DNA from: Alteriqipengyuania bathyomarina_B
GTDB taxonomy: Bacteria > Pseudomonadota > Alphaproteobacteria > Sphingomonadales > Sphingomonadaceae
Length of the DNA: 64,000 nt
Direction: 5' to 3'
Assembly (NCBI RefSeq): GCF_038594605.1
Contig: NZ_JBCFZM010000002.1
Span: 434,001 to 498,000 of the forward strand
In this document: piece after piece, positions 18,206-27,014 of the stretch
Layout: every line of letters starts with the position of its first letter
Numbering within the stretch: the first letter of the stretch is position 1
Notes under the pieces: model-generated
What the model was told of the DNA's origin: nothing
The model's input: the letters and a program-made list of their open reading frames with translations, nothing else
The model's database searches: none
Translations under genes and position numbers: made by a program

Positions 18206-19227
18206 TCGGATGGCCCTTCGAGGTGTTCGGCGAAAAAGGGCAACACATGCCCGGAAAAGCGTTCGCCCACCCGGTTGGTGTGATCGCCATCATAGAGTTC
18301 GAACTCGTAGTCCACCCCGAACCGGTCGAGCTCTTCGCGCCAGATGCGGTTGCCTTCGAGAAGGAAATCCTTGTCGCCAATATCCATCGCAAAGCCATCG
18401 AGCGAGGTGAGCGAACGCAGATATTGCGGCAGGATCACCACCGGCGCATTGGCGGCGACGCGCTGATTGACCAGCGGGTCGATCGTGCCGTCTTCGCGCA
18501 GGCCGGTATCCGCCTTGAGGAAGCCTTCGTCCGACGGGTCCGGCGACCAGGCGACGAGCGTGGAGATCGCGGCGAGCTGGAAGAATTCCGCATTTTCCAC
18601 CTCCTCCTGGCTCATCCGTTCGATCTGCTGCGCCATCTGCGGCGTCATGACCTGCGGGTCGAGGCAGCACGCGCTCATCATATAGATGCTGGAGAAGATG
18701 CCGGGGTTCTTCATCGCGACGCGCGCCGTGCCATAGCCGCCCATCGAATGGCCGGAGAGGCCGCGGCTCTGCGGATCGGCAATCGTGCGGTAGTTGGCGT
18801 CGATCCAGGAAACCAGATCATGCGCGATGAAGCCTTCGTAATCGCCCACGGTCGGACCGGAGGAATAGAAGGCGCCTTTCCACTTGGAATCGCCATTGGG
18901 GACGACCAGGATCATCGGATGCCCTGCCGCAGCGGCTTTATCGACCGCGCCGGTGAAATCGATGTGATGTTCGGCGTAGCGTTCGGGCGAACCCCAATAG
19001 CCGTGCAGGAAATAGACCACCGGGTACTGCGCATCGGGCTCCTCGTCATAGCCCGGGGGCGTGATGACGTAGACCTCTCGCTCCGCCGTATTGTTTTCAA
19101 GGTTTCCCTCGATCGCGGGGCTATGGACGGATTCGATGGTGAGCCGCGCTGTCTCCTGCGCGGCGGCAGGCATGGCCAGGGCCGCAGCCAGGCCGAGCAT
19201 GAAAGCGATTTTCCCGAGCATCGTCAT
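18202..19227 (-). CDS. Secreted esterase (esterase D / S-formylglutathione hydrolase-like fold)
   Basis: A 341-residue alpha/beta hydrolase with a signal peptide (cleavage after A-A-A-Q, about residue 24). The nucleophile elbow is G-H-S-M-G-G, and the oxyanion region is F-L-H-G-Y-W-G; the terminal catalytic His is likely in Y-D-G-D-H-T-N. Members of this putative-esterase family include trehalose mycolyltransferases and feruloyl esterases, so the true substrate is open. It is secreted to the periplasm. A second Met two codons in is also possible as start. It is 6 bases downstream of the ivd stop region on the same strand, forming an ivd-esterase-PhnA operon. Confidence 0.88.
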   Translation of the reverse strand: MTMLGKIAFMLGLAAALAMPAAAQETARLTIESVHSPAIEGNLENNTAEREVYVITPPGYDEEPDAQYPVVYFLHGYWGSPERYAEHHIDFTGAVDKAAAAGHPMILVVPNGDSKWKGAFYSSGPTVGDYEGFIAHDLVSWIDANYRTIADPQSRGLSGHSMGGYGTARVAMKNPGIFSSIYMMSACCLDPQVMTPQMAQQIERMSQEEVENAEFFQLAAISTLVAWSPDPSDEGFLKADTGLREDGTIDPLVNQRVAANAPVVILPQYLRSLTSLDGFAMDIGDKDFLLEGNRIWREELDRFGVDYEFELYDGDHTNRVGERFSGHVLPFFAEHLEGPSE

Positions 19228-19232
19228 TTCCT

Positions 19233-20402
19233 TTACCCCGCCGCCCCGATCAGTTCGCGCCCGATCAGCATGCGGCGGATTTCGTTGGTGCCCGCGCCAA
19301 TGTCGAGCAGCTTGGCATCGCGCATATAGCGTTCCACCGGCCAGTCGAGCGTATAGCCCGCTCCGCCCAGCGCCTGCACGCTTTCCGCTGCCACGCGGAA
19401 GGCATTCTCGCTCGCGAGCAGGATCGCGCCCGCCGCGTCGAAACGGGTCGTCTTGTTCGCATCGCAGCTCTTGGCGACCGCGTAGGTGTAGGCGCGCGCC
19501 GATTGCAGCGCGACATACATGTCCGCCACCTTGGCCTGCATCAGCTGGAAAGACCCGATCGGCTTGCCGAACTGCGTGCGCTCGCGAAGATAGGGGATCA
19601 CGGTGTCGAGGCAGGCCTGCATGATGCCCAGCTGAAGCCCCGCGAGCACCACCCGCTCGTAATCCAGCCCGCTCATCAGCACGCCGACGCCGCCGCCGAC
19701 CGGGCCCATCACGCGGGTTTCGGGCACGAAGCAGTCGTCGAACACCAGCTCGCTCGTCGGCGAGCCGCGCATGCCGACCTTCTCGATCTTCTGGCCGATG
19801 GAAAAGCCTTCGTCGCCCTTCTCGATCAGGAAAGCGGTAATCCCGCGCGATCCGGCCTCGCTATCGGTCTTGGCGTAGACCACCAATGTGTCGGCATAAG
19901 GCGCGTTGGTGATCCAGAACTTGGTCCCGTTCAGGCGGTAGCCGCCATCGACGGCCTCCGCCTTCAACTTCATCGAAACGACGTCGGACCCGGCGCTCGC
20001 CTCGCTCATGGCCAGCGATCCGACATGCTCGCCGGAGATCAGCCCCGGCAGATACTTGGCCTTCTGTTCCTCGGTTCCCCAGCGGCGGATCTGGTTGACG
20101 CACAGGTTGGAATGCGCGCCGTAGCTGAGCCCGAGAGAGGCGCTCGCCCGGCTGACCTCCTCGACCGCGATGACATGTTCGAGATAGCCGAGGCCGAGCC
20201 CGCCATCGGCCTCGTCCACGGTGATCCCATGCAAGCCAAGCTCGCCCATCTGGCGCCACAACGCATCGCGCGGAAACCAGTCCTCACGGTCGATCTTCTC
20301 GGCCAGCGGAGCGATCTGTTCGTCGGCGAAGCGGCCAATGCTCTCGCGGATCATCTCCGCGCTTTCGCCAAGCTGGAAATCGAAGTCGGGGGTTGCGCGC
20401 AT
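19233..20402 (-). CDS. ivd: Isovaleryl-CoA dehydrogenase
   Basis: FAD enzyme that oxidises isovaleryl-CoA to 3-methylcrotonyl-CoA in leucine degradation, feeding the carboxylase encoded at 14495-16102. It is 389 residues from the ATG at 20402 (M-R-A-T-P-D-F-D-F). Acyl-CoA dehydrogenase signatures are present: A-M-S-E-A-S-A-G-S-D, W-I-T-N-A, and the C-terminal Y-T-L-D-W-P-V-E-R-Y-M-R-D-A-K. The isovaleryl-type catalytic Glu is probably in the helix around S-G-L-D-Y-E-R-V-V-L-A (E near residue 250), unlike the C-terminal Glu of short-chain enzymes. Start is chosen by homology; an upstream ATG at 20516 is unlikely. Confidence 0.93.
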   Translation of the reverse strand: MRATPDFDFQLGESAEMIRESIGRFADEQIAPLAEKIDREDWFPRDALWRQMGELGLHGITVDEADGGLGLGYLEHVIAVEEVSRASASLGLSYGAHSNLCVNQIRRWGTEEQKAKYLPGLISGEHVGSLAMSEASAGSDVVSMKLKAEAVDGGYRLNGTKFWITNAPYADTLVVYAKTDSEAGSRGITAFLIEKGDEGFSIGQKIEKVGMRGSPTSELVFDDCFVPETRVMGPVGGGVGVLMSGLDYERVVLAGLQLGIMQACLDTVIPYLRERTQFGKPIGSFQLMQAKVADMYVALQSARAYTYAVAKSCDANKTTRFDAAGAILLASENAFRVAAESVQALGGAGYTLDWPVERYMRDAKLLDIGAGTNEIRRMLIGRELIGAAG

Positions 20403-20523
20403 TTTCAGGACATCCTTCTCTTTGCGCACGCGCATAACAGGCGCGCCCGGCATGGCAAACAGGCGGGCCGATGCGGGCGCAGGCAGGTGTGCGAGAGCCG
20501 CCGGATATCTTAACAATAATCAT

Positions 20524-20540
20524 CAAAAGCAAAGCTTTTG
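20524..20540. promoter_or_regulatory. 7-bp perfect inverted repeat upstream of the HWE kinase
   Basis: CAAAAGC-AAA-GCTTTTG lies in the 188-base divergent region between ivd and the histidine kinase, 51 bases before the kinase ATG. It may be an operator; no sigma-factor consensus could be placed with confidence. Confidence 0.35.
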
Positions 20541-20590
20541 TAGCGCGTCTCGCTGGACCGCCTATATCTTCGCGCGAAGTAGAGGGGCGG

Positions 20591-22102
20591 ATGGAATCGA
20601 CATTCGATCAGTTGGGCACGGACGAAAGCGCTCCGGATGCCACGGGTCACGGCCTGGACGGACGGCTTCGCAAGCTGGCCGAATACGGGATCGACGCGCT
20701 CGAAGACGATCCCGAACTGCGCGCGATCGCCGATTTCGCGGCCCGATTGTGCGAGACGCCGAGCGCGAGCGTGACCATCGTCGAGCGGGAGCGTCAGCGG
20801 TTCCTCGCTCGGCACGGGCTGGATAGTCGCGAGACCCCGCGGTCGGTCAGTTTCTGCGCGCATGCGATGCAGGGCGACGAACTGTTCATCGTGCCCGATG
20901 CCACGAAGGACCCCCGCTTCGCCGACAATGCCCTGGTCACCGGGGAAGAGCATGTCCGCTTCTATGCCGGCGCTCCGATGGTGACCGAGGACGGCACCGA
21001 GCTGGGCGCTTTGTGCGTCATCGATACCGAGCCGCGTCCGGACGGACTCACCACGCTGCAGGCGGAAGGTCTGACAATCCTTGCGCGTTCGGCGCTGCGC
21101 CGGTTCGTCAACGAGCGCGAGGCCTTGCGTTCGCGCAAGCAGGCCAAGGAGCGTGCGCGGATGCTCGAGCTGGTGCTCGATTCGGTCCCCGGCATCGCCT
21201 GGTCGGCGGACCGGGACCTCAATTTCGATTTCTACAACGCCCGATGGAACGAGGTGACCGGCACCGAACCACCCCGCAATGTCGAGGAATGGAGCGCGCA
21301 TATCCACCCCGACGAATTCGGCGAATCGCTTGCCCAGTTCGTGGATGCGACCAGCAAGAAGCGCGTGTTCAGCCACGAATGGCGCCTGCGCCTCGCCGAT
21401 GGATCGTATCGCTGGGCTCTCAGCCGCGCGGTGCCGATCGAACTGCCCGATGGCGACTGGCGCTGGTTCGGGACGATCATCGATATCGACGACGTACATC
21501 GCCTCTCCGAAAGCCGCGACCTGCTGGCGCGCGAGCTGTCGCACCGGATCAAGAACATCTTCGCGGTCGTCGCCAGCCTGATCACCCTGTCTGCCCGGCG
21601 CGATCCGCAATTGCGCTACTTCGCGGCCGAGATGACGGACAAGATCGCGGCGCTGGGTCGGGCGCACGAGTTCGTCGCGCCGACCGGGATGAACGACGTG
21701 CGGACGCTCCACGGGCTGCTCGAACAGATCTTCGCGCCCTATTCGGATGGCGATGGCCCACGCGTTTCGGTGTCGGGCGAGAATCCCGCAATCCATGCGC
21801 GTGCCGCCACGCCGCTGGCGCTGGTATTCCACGAATTGGCGACCAATTCCGCCAAATATGGCGTGTTGTCACGCGAGGAGGACGGGGTGGCGGTCTCGGT
21901 TTCGCTGCCCGATCCGACGACACTGCGGATCCAGTGGCACGAACCCGGTGTCGAGCAGGAGGGCAAGGCGAGCGAGGGCTTCGGCTCGCGGCTGCTGAGG
22001 ATGAGCGTCGAGGGGCAGTTGCAGGGCAAGATCGATCGCGAATGGACCGACGACGGGCTGGTCGTGACGCTCGACCTTTCGCTTCCCGTGCTGGCGGGCT
22101 AG
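20591..22102 (+). CDS. GAF-PAS HWE-family sensor histidine kinase
   Basis: A 503-residue cytoplasmic kinase. Domain order: GAF (about 40-175), PAS (about 190-300), then the HWE kinase core. The phosphoacceptor is H318 in R-E-L-S-H-R-I-K-N, the N-box reads H-E-L-A-T-N-S-A-K-Y-G, and the family-defining W-x-E is W-H-E. HWE kinases are typical of alphaproteobacteria and often sense light, redox or general stress, passing phosphate to PhyR-like or single-domain regulators. No transmembrane segment is seen, so the GAF/PAS pair senses a cytoplasmic signal. No cognate regulator is adjacent; the lone receiver at 3093 is a remote possibility only. Confidence 0.92.
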   Translation: MESTFDQLGTDESAPDATGHGLDGRLRKLAEYGIDALEDDPELRAIADFAARLCETPSASVTIVERERQRFLARHGLDSRETPRSVSFCAHAMQGDELFIVPDATKDPRFADNALVTGEEHVRFYAGAPMVTEDGTELGALCVIDTEPRPDGLTTLQAEGLTILARSALRRFVNEREALRSRKQAKERARMLELVLDSVPGIAWSADRDLNFDFYNARWNEVTGTEPPRNVEEWSAHIHPDEFGESLAQFVDATSKKRVFSHEWRLRLADGSYRWALSRAVPIELPDGDWRWFGTIIDIDDVHRLSESRDLLARELSHRIKNIFAVVASLITLSARRDPQLRYFAAEMTDKIAALGRAHEFVAPTGMNDVRTLHGLLEQIFAPYSDGDGPRVSVSGENPAIHARAATPLALVFHELATNSAKYGVLSREEDGVAVSVSLPDPTTLRIQWHEPGVEQEGKASEGFGSRLLRMSVEGQLQGKIDREWTDDGLVVTLDLSLPVLAG

Positions 22103-22113
22103 CGTCCCGGCGC

Positions 22114-22869
22114 ATGGCAGCATCGCTTCGTTTCGAAGGCGTCACCAAGCGCTATGACAATACCGAGGCGCTCGCCGGGATCGATCTGGACGTCGCGGCG
22201 GGCAGCTTCGTCGCGCTGGTCGGCGCTTCGGGATCGGGCAAGTCGACGCTGCTCAAGACGATCAACCGGCTGGTCGAGCCGACCTCTGGCCGGGTGCTGC
22301 TGGATGGCGAGGATGTCACCAGTCGCGATGCCACTGCGATGCGCCGCACCATGGGCTATGTCTTCCAGCGGATCGGCCTGTTCCCGCACCTGAGCGTTGC
22401 CGAGAACATCGCCATCGGCCCCCGGCTGGTCGGCGAGCGGCTGAGCGAGGATCGCATCGGGGAACTTCTGACGCTGGTCGATCTCGACCCTTCGATGGCC
22501 GCCCGCCTGCCCGATGCGCTATCGGGTGGACAGCAGCAGCGCGTGGGCGTCGCACGGGCGCTGGCGGGCAATCCGGCGCTGTTGCTCATGGACGAGCCTT
22601 TCGGCGCGCTCGATCCCGTGACCCGCGACGCGCTGGGCGAGCGGGTGCGCGACCTGCACGAACGGCTCGACCTTACGACGATCATGGTCACCCACGATAT
22701 GGCGGAGGCACTGATCCTCGCCGACCGCGTGCTGGTGATGGATGCAGGGTCGATCGTCGCCGATGAAACGCCACAGGCGCTGGCCAGCGGCAAAGGCGGC
22801 GAAATCGCACAGGCACTGGTGGCCATCCCGCGCCATCAGGCCGAGCGGTTGAAGGCGCTCGAGGCATGA
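22114..22869 (+). CDS. ABC transporter ATP-binding protein (osmoprotectant/glycine betaine type)
   Basis: A 251-residue ATPase with Walker A G-A-S-G-S-G-K-S-T, the Q-loop in F-Q-R-I-G-L-F-P-H, signature L-S-G-G-Q-Q-Q-R, Walker B L-L-L-M-D-E-P and the H-loop T-H-D. The form V-F-Q-R-I-G-L-F-P-H, a Q followed by R-I-G-L, is characteristic of the OpuCA/ProV group of quaternary amine importers. It starts 11 bases after the kinase stop and overlaps the downstream permease gene by four bases (ATGA), so the two are translated together. Substrate is inferred, not shown. Confidence 0.93.
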   Translation: MAASLRFEGVTKRYDNTEALAGIDLDVAAGSFVALVGASGSGKSTLLKTINRLVEPTSGRVLLDGEDVTSRDATAMRRTMGYVFQRIGLFPHLSVAENIAIGPRLVGERLSEDRIGELLTLVDLDPSMAARLPDALSGGQQQRVGVARALAGNPALLLMDEPFGALDPVTRDALGERVRDLHERLDLTTIMVTHDMAEALILADRVLVMDAGSIVADETPQALASGKGGEIAQALVAIPRHQAERLKALEA

Positions 22870-24416
22870 GCGGTGTGTGGGCCGCGTTGCTGGGGCTGGG
22901 CGATGTTCTGGCGCAGCATGTCATCCTCGCCGCGTGCGCGATCGGGCTTGGCATCGCGGTCGCGCTGCCGCTGGCGGTCTGGGCGAGCCGCAGCCAGGCC
23001 GTGGCGCGCGCCGCGCTGGGCTTTGCCAGCCTCGTCCAAACGATTCCCGCGCTCGCCCTGCTCGCGCTGTTCTTTCCGATCCTGCTGAGCCTTCGCGCCG
23101 TCTTCGGCGAAGGTCTGCCGACGCTCGGCTTCCTGCCCGCGTTGCTGGCGCTGGCGCTCTATGCGCTGCTGCCGATCCTGCGCAACGCGGTGACCGCGCA
23201 GACCAATCTCGACCCCGGCGTGATCGAGGCGGCGGATGGCGTGGGAATGAGCTTCTGGCAGCGTTTGCGGCTGGTCGAAGCGCCACTCGCTGCGCCTTAC
23301 ATTATGGCGGGCATCCGCACGGCGGCGGTCTGGACCATCGGCGCGGCGACGCTTTCCACCACCATCGGCCAGCCGAGCCTGGGCGATCCGATCTTCGCTG
23401 GGTTGCAGACGCAGAACTGGTCGCTGGTGCTGGCCGGCTGCATCGCCAGCGCGGGGCTCGCGATTGTCGCCGATGCGCTGCTCGGCACGATCGAGGCGGG
23501 CTTCCGGCGGCGCGACCGGCGGCTGTGGCTGGGCGGCGCCATCGCGGTGGCGGTGGGTGTTGCAGCGGCTTTCGCCAGCCAGGCAGACTGGAGCCGCGAC
23601 AACGGGCGCGACACGATCGTGATCGGGACCAAGCAGTTTTCCGAACAACTGATCCTTGGCCGTCTGGTCGGCGAACAGCTGGAGGACGCAGGCTACAACG
23701 TAGAATATCGCGAGGGGCTGGGCTCGGCAGTCGTGGCACAGGCCGTCGCCAATGGCTCGATCGACCTCTATTTCGACTATACCGGCACCATCTGGGCCAA
23801 CCAGATGAAGCGCACCGACAACCCCGGTCGCGATGCGATGTACGACGCCATCGTCGAGTGGGAACGCGATGTGCAGGGCACGCGCGTGCTCGGCAAGCTG
23901 GGGTTCGAAAATGCCTACGCGCTCGCCATGCGCGAAGACCGGGCGCGGGAGCTGGGCATTCGCAGTATCGAAGATCTTGTCCGCGCTGCGCCCCGAATGG
24001 TCGCGGGCGGCGATCCCGAATGGTTCGAGCGACCCGAATGGTTCGCGGTGCGCGATGCCTACGGGCTGAATTTCGCCAATGAGCGCAATTTCTCGCCCAC
24101 CTTCATGTACAATGCGCTCAAGTCCGGCGACGCCGACGTCATCAGTGCCTACACATCTGACGGGCGTATCGCGGCGGACAATCTGGTCATCCTCGACGAC
24201 CCGCGCGAGGCGCTGCCGAGCTACGACACGCTCATCATCCTCTCACCCGAACGCGCCGATGACGAACGGCTGATCGCCGCGCTCGAGCCGCTGCTGGGCG
24301 CCATCAATGTCGATGCGATGCGCGAGGCGAACCTCTCGGTCGACCGGACCGATGGCGAGAAAAAGACCCCGCGTGAGGCCGCGCGGGCGCTCTCGCAAGC
24401 CATTGGTCTGGAGTAG
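22866..24416 (+). CDS. Fused ABC permease and glycine-betaine-type substrate-binding protein
   Basis: A 516-residue fusion. Residues 1 to about 235 are a binding-protein-dependent permease with six hydrophobic segments and the EAA-loop E-A-A-D-G-V-G-M-S-F-W-Q-R-L. From about residue 252 (I-V-I-G-T-K-Q-F-S-E-Q-L-I-L-G) it becomes an OpuAC/OsmF-like binding domain, which would be tethered on the periplasmic face by the last helix. With the preceding ATPase it makes a complete two-gene importer for a quaternary amine or related osmolyte. Fusions of this kind are known in the OpuA/BusA families. Confidence 0.92.
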   Translation: MSGVWAALLGLGDVLAQHVILAACAIGLGIAVALPLAVWASRSQAVARAALGFASLVQTIPALALLALFFPILLSLRAVFGEGLPTLGFLPALLALALYALLPILRNAVTAQTNLDPGVIEAADGVGMSFWQRLRLVEAPLAAPYIMAGIRTAAVWTIGAATLSTTIGQPSLGDPIFAGLQTQNWSLVLAGCIASAGLAIVADALLGTIEAGFRRRDRRLWLGGAIAVAVGVAAAFASQADWSRDNGRDTIVIGTKQFSEQLILGRLVGEQLEDAGYNVEYREGLGSAVVAQAVANGSIDLYFDYTGTIWANQMKRTDNPGRDAMYDAIVEWERDVQGTRVLGKLGFENAYALAMREDRARELGIRSIEDLVRAAPRMVAGGDPEWFERPEWFAVRDAYGLNFANERNFSPTFMYNALKSGDADVISAYTSDGRIAADNLVILDDPREALPSYDTLIILSPERADDERLIAALEPLLGAINVDAMREANLSVDRTDGEKKTPREAARALSQAIGLE

Positions 24417-24436
24417 CGCTGAGGCGCGCTAGCGCA

Positions 24437-24868
24437 TCACCGCGTCCAGGTCTGCTCCTGACAGACCTTGACGATGACCCGGGCACAGCCCTTGACGCTC
24501 AGCCTGTTTGCCGAGGTGCGTTCAACGATCGACTCGTAGGTCTTGCCCGATTTGGGATCGTAGATGTCGCCACGCCACACCTCGCCGTCCTGACGCAGGT
24601 TGGTGAGCACGGGCAGACCCATCAGCTTGCGGCTGCGCAGACTCTTCCTCGGGTTGTTGACGTCGCGCTGGTCGGCACCCTGCGGCGGAGTTTCGAGGAA
24701 TTTCGAAATCTTGCCACAGACCGACGATCCGCAATTGCCGATCGTGATCACGGCATCCTTGTCCTGCGTCACCCATCGCCCGGAAATCGGGTCGGCAGCA
24801 AGGGCGGGAGAAGCGAGCGCGGCCATGGCGGCAACAGCTGCAAGCGAGGCGAAGATGCGTTTTTTCAT
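24437..24868 (-). CDS. DUF2147-domain secreted protein
   Basis: A 143-residue exported protein with a clean signal peptide (M-K-K-R-I-F-A-S-L-A-A..., cleavage after A-L-A, about residue 24). The mature domain begins I-S-G-R-W-V-T-Q-D-K-D-A-V-I and has the DUF2147 pattern G-x-L-x-D-P-K-S-G-K-T-Y near residue 105. Four cysteines (C45, C51, C127, C135 approximately) could form two disulfides in the periplasm. Function of the family is unknown. It is convergent with the ABC importer. Confidence 0.85.
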   Translation of the reverse strand: MKKRIFASLAAVAAMAALASPALAADPISGRWVTQDKDAVITIGNCGSSVCGKISKFLETPPQGADQRDVNNPRKSLRSRKLMGLPVLTNLRQDGEVWRGDIYDPKSGKTYESIVERTSANRLSVKGCARVIVKVCQEQTWTR

Positions 24869-24911
24869 ATGGAAGATACGTCAACAACGATGAAACGGTT
24901 TCAAGTAAATC

Positions 24912-25979
24912 TCACACCCGCAGGGCTGCACCATCCGGCCAGTCGCCATGCGCGAGGGCAATGACCTTGAACAGATCGCCCATCTGCTCGGGCGAGACAA
25001 GCCGGGATCGCGCCTCCTCGATGTCCGCCGCCCGTTCGGGCGCTGCCTTGGAAAGCGTGGCAGCCCGTGCGTCGATCCCCAGCGCGCTCAGCCATGCGCC
25101 CTGCGTGGCGCTGCCGAGCAGCCTCGCGCCATCGACGCGCGCGGCATCGGCCAGCGCTGCGAAATCGACATGCGCGGTCAGGTCCGCCGTGCCCGGATCC
25201 ACGAGCGGATCGACCTTCCGGTGCCGCGCGACCGCCTGCAAGGTGGAGCCGATGCGCGGAGCAAGATGACCATAATCGATAATCAGCGCGACCCCGCCCT
25301 GCGTGGCCAGCCGCCGCGCAATCTCGCCCATCACCGCGCTTGCTCCGGGACAGGTTTCGATAATGGTGCCCGGCTCGCTGTCGCGCAGATCTTCGGGCAC
25401 CGCGCTATCCATCGGCTGATCACCCGCGACGAACACGAAGCTCCCGTCGTCGTCCAGCCCTACCATCCGCTCGCGCCAGCCGCCCTCCATCCGCACCAGC
25501 TGGCGCACCGGCAGCGCATCGAAGAACTCGTTGGCGACGAGCAGGAGGGGGCGATCTTCGGGCACTCCGGTCAGATCGTCATGGAACTGCGCATCGGGCA
25601 CGGCCTCGGTCTGCAGCGTCCGCAGCGGCGGTGAGCCTTCGACAAGGTGGACCTGCGGCTGCAACCCGAAGCGCGCCATGCTGCGCAGCGCGTCTTTCGC
25701 CAGCGTTCCGCGCCCCGGCCCCAGCTCGCAATAGAGCGGATCGGGCGGCGAGCCCGCGCGGCTCCACATATCTGCCAGCCACAGGCCCGCCAGCTCACCG
25801 AACATCTGACTGATCTCGGGCGCAGTGGTGAAATCCCCGCCGGCCCCCAGCGGATCGCGGCTGGCATAATAATGCGCGTTGCTCTCGCCCATGAAGCGCG
25901 CGACAGGTAGCGGCCCGTGGCTCGCGATCAGCCGCCGAAACCGCTCGGCCAGGCTGGCGGGCTGCGCCCGTTCGCTCAG
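24912..25979 (-). CDS. SAM-dependent methyltransferase, NDUFAF7/COG1565 family, apparent CTG start
   Basis: About 355 residues. The family core is clear: Y-Y-A-S-R-D-P-L-G-A-G-G-D-F-T-T-A-P-E-I-S-Q-M-F-G-E, then the SAM-binding E-L-G-P-G-R-G-T-L. The mitochondrial relative NDUFAF7 methylates an arginine of a complex I subunit; a similar role here is inferred. The N-terminal helix (L-A-E-R-F-R-R-L-I-A-S-H-G-P-L-P-V-A-R-F-M) is a normal part of the family but contains no ATG, GTG or TTG before the ATG at 25892. CTG at 25979 overlaps the lgt stop as CTGA and has GGAG seven bases upstream, so it is the likely start. Strictly coupled to lgt. Confidence 0.88.
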   Translation of the reverse strand: MSERAQPASLAERFRRLIASHGPLPVARFMGESNAHYYASRDPLGAGGDFTTAPEISQMFGELAGLWLADMWSRAGSPPDPLYCELGPGRGTLAKDALRSMARFGLQPQVHLVEGSPPLRTLQTEAVPDAQFHDDLTGVPEDRPLLLVANEFFDALPVRQLVRMEGGWRERMVGLDDDGSFVFVAGDQPMDSAVPEDLRDSEPGTIIETCPGASAVMGEIARRLATQGGVALIIDYGHLAPRIGSTLQAVARHRKVDPLVDPGTADLTAHVDFAALADAARVDGARLLGSATQGAWLSALGIDARAATLSKAAPERAADIEEARSRLVSPEQMGDLFKVIALAHGDWPDGAALRV

Positions 25980-26869
25980 GATTGCGCTCCGGGTTCGCTG
26001 GCGGCGGCGCTGCCTGCCCGGTCCGCCTTGTTCTGCAGCGCGTAAACCACCACCGCGATCCCGACGAGAATCATCGGAATGCTCAGCCATTGCCCCATCG
26101 ACAGCCCGGTGCGGGCGGCAAATTCGGTCAGCTGCGCGTCGGGCTGGCGGAAGAATTCGTTGATGAAGCGCGCGCTCGCAATGCCGATGGTGAACACACC
26201 GACCAGCACGCCCGGCTTCCAGCGGGCCTTGGTCAGCCAGAACAGCGACAGCATGATGATCATCATCGCCAGTCCTTCGAGCCCGGCCTGGTAAAGCTGC
26301 GAGGGATGGCGGGCGATGTCTCCGGCGTTCGGGAACACCATCGCCCACGGCACATCGGCGGGGCGGCCCCACAGCTCTCCGTTGACGAAGTTGGCCAGTC
26401 GGCCGAAGAACATGCCGAACGGCACGTTGACCGCAATGTAGTCCGCCACGCGCAACCAGTTGAGATTGCTGCGATAGCTGACCCATAACAGCGCCAGAAC
26501 CACGCCGATCACGCCGCCGTGAAACGACATTCCGCCATCCCACAAGCGCGGCAGGCCCCAGGGCATCCACCCTTCGTGGCTGAAATCGACGAACAGCTCG
26601 GGCTTGTAGAACAGCGCATAGCCCAGTCGGCCGCCCAGCAGCACGCCGAGCGTGCAGTAGAACAGCAGATCCTCGACATGCTGGCGGTTCATCGGCGCGC
26701 CGGGCGCCTTGATCATCCGCAGCAGATGCCAGTAGGCAAGGATGATCCCGAAGATATAGGCCAGCGAGTACCAGCGCAGGGTGAAAAACCCCAGGTCGAT
26801 CCCGGGGGTCAGGCCCAGGTCCGACCAGTAGATCGGCTCGCTCGCGGCTTGCGCCAGTAGTGACAGCAT
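25976..26869 (-). CDS. lgt: Prolipoprotein diacylglyceryl transferase
   Basis: Inner-membrane enzyme that adds diacylglycerol to the lipobox cysteine of prolipoproteins, such as PstS and the nucleotidase encoded here. It is 297 residues with seven hydrophobic helices. The Lgt signature G-R-L-A-N-F-V-N-G-E-L-W-G-R, H-G-G-V-I-G (catalytic His) and R-H-P-S-Q-L-Y are all present. The C-terminal A/S-rich tail runs into the start of the methyltransferase gene. It is divergent from the acyl-CoA ligase gene. Confidence 0.97.
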   Translation of the reverse strand: MLSLLAQAASEPIYWSDLGLTPGIDLGFFTLRWYSLAYIFGIILAYWHLLRMIKAPGAPMNRQHVEDLLFYCTLGVLLGGRLGYALFYKPELFVDFSHEGWMPWGLPRLWDGGMSFHGGVIGVVLALLWVSYRSNLNWLRVADYIAVNVPFGMFFGRLANFVNGELWGRPADVPWAMVFPNAGDIARHPSQLYQAGLEGLAMMIIMLSLFWLTKARWKPGVLVGVFTIGIASARFINEFFRQPDAQLTEFAARTGLSMGQWLSIPMILVGIAVVVYALQNKADRAGSAAASEPGAQS

Positions 26870-26922
26870 TCCATCGACCCCTTAGAGATAACGGCTGAAC
26901 GGCCCCCGCTTGCGCCAGTGCG

Positions 26923-26969
26923 GCGTGCATTGGCACAGGCGGGGCCACGAAAAAAGAGACAATGCACGC
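26923..26969. promoter_or_regulatory. 10-bp perfect inverted repeat between lgt and the acyl-CoA ligase
   Basis: GCGTGCATTG (26923-26932) and CAATGCACGC (26960-26969) are separated by 27 bases. The pair sits in the 145-base divergent promoter region, so it could bind a dimeric regulator that loops or covers both promoters. Confidence 0.45.
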
Positions 26970-27014
26970 GCAGTTTGATCCTAATCATGCGGTGCACGAC
27001 GAGAGAGGAAACGC

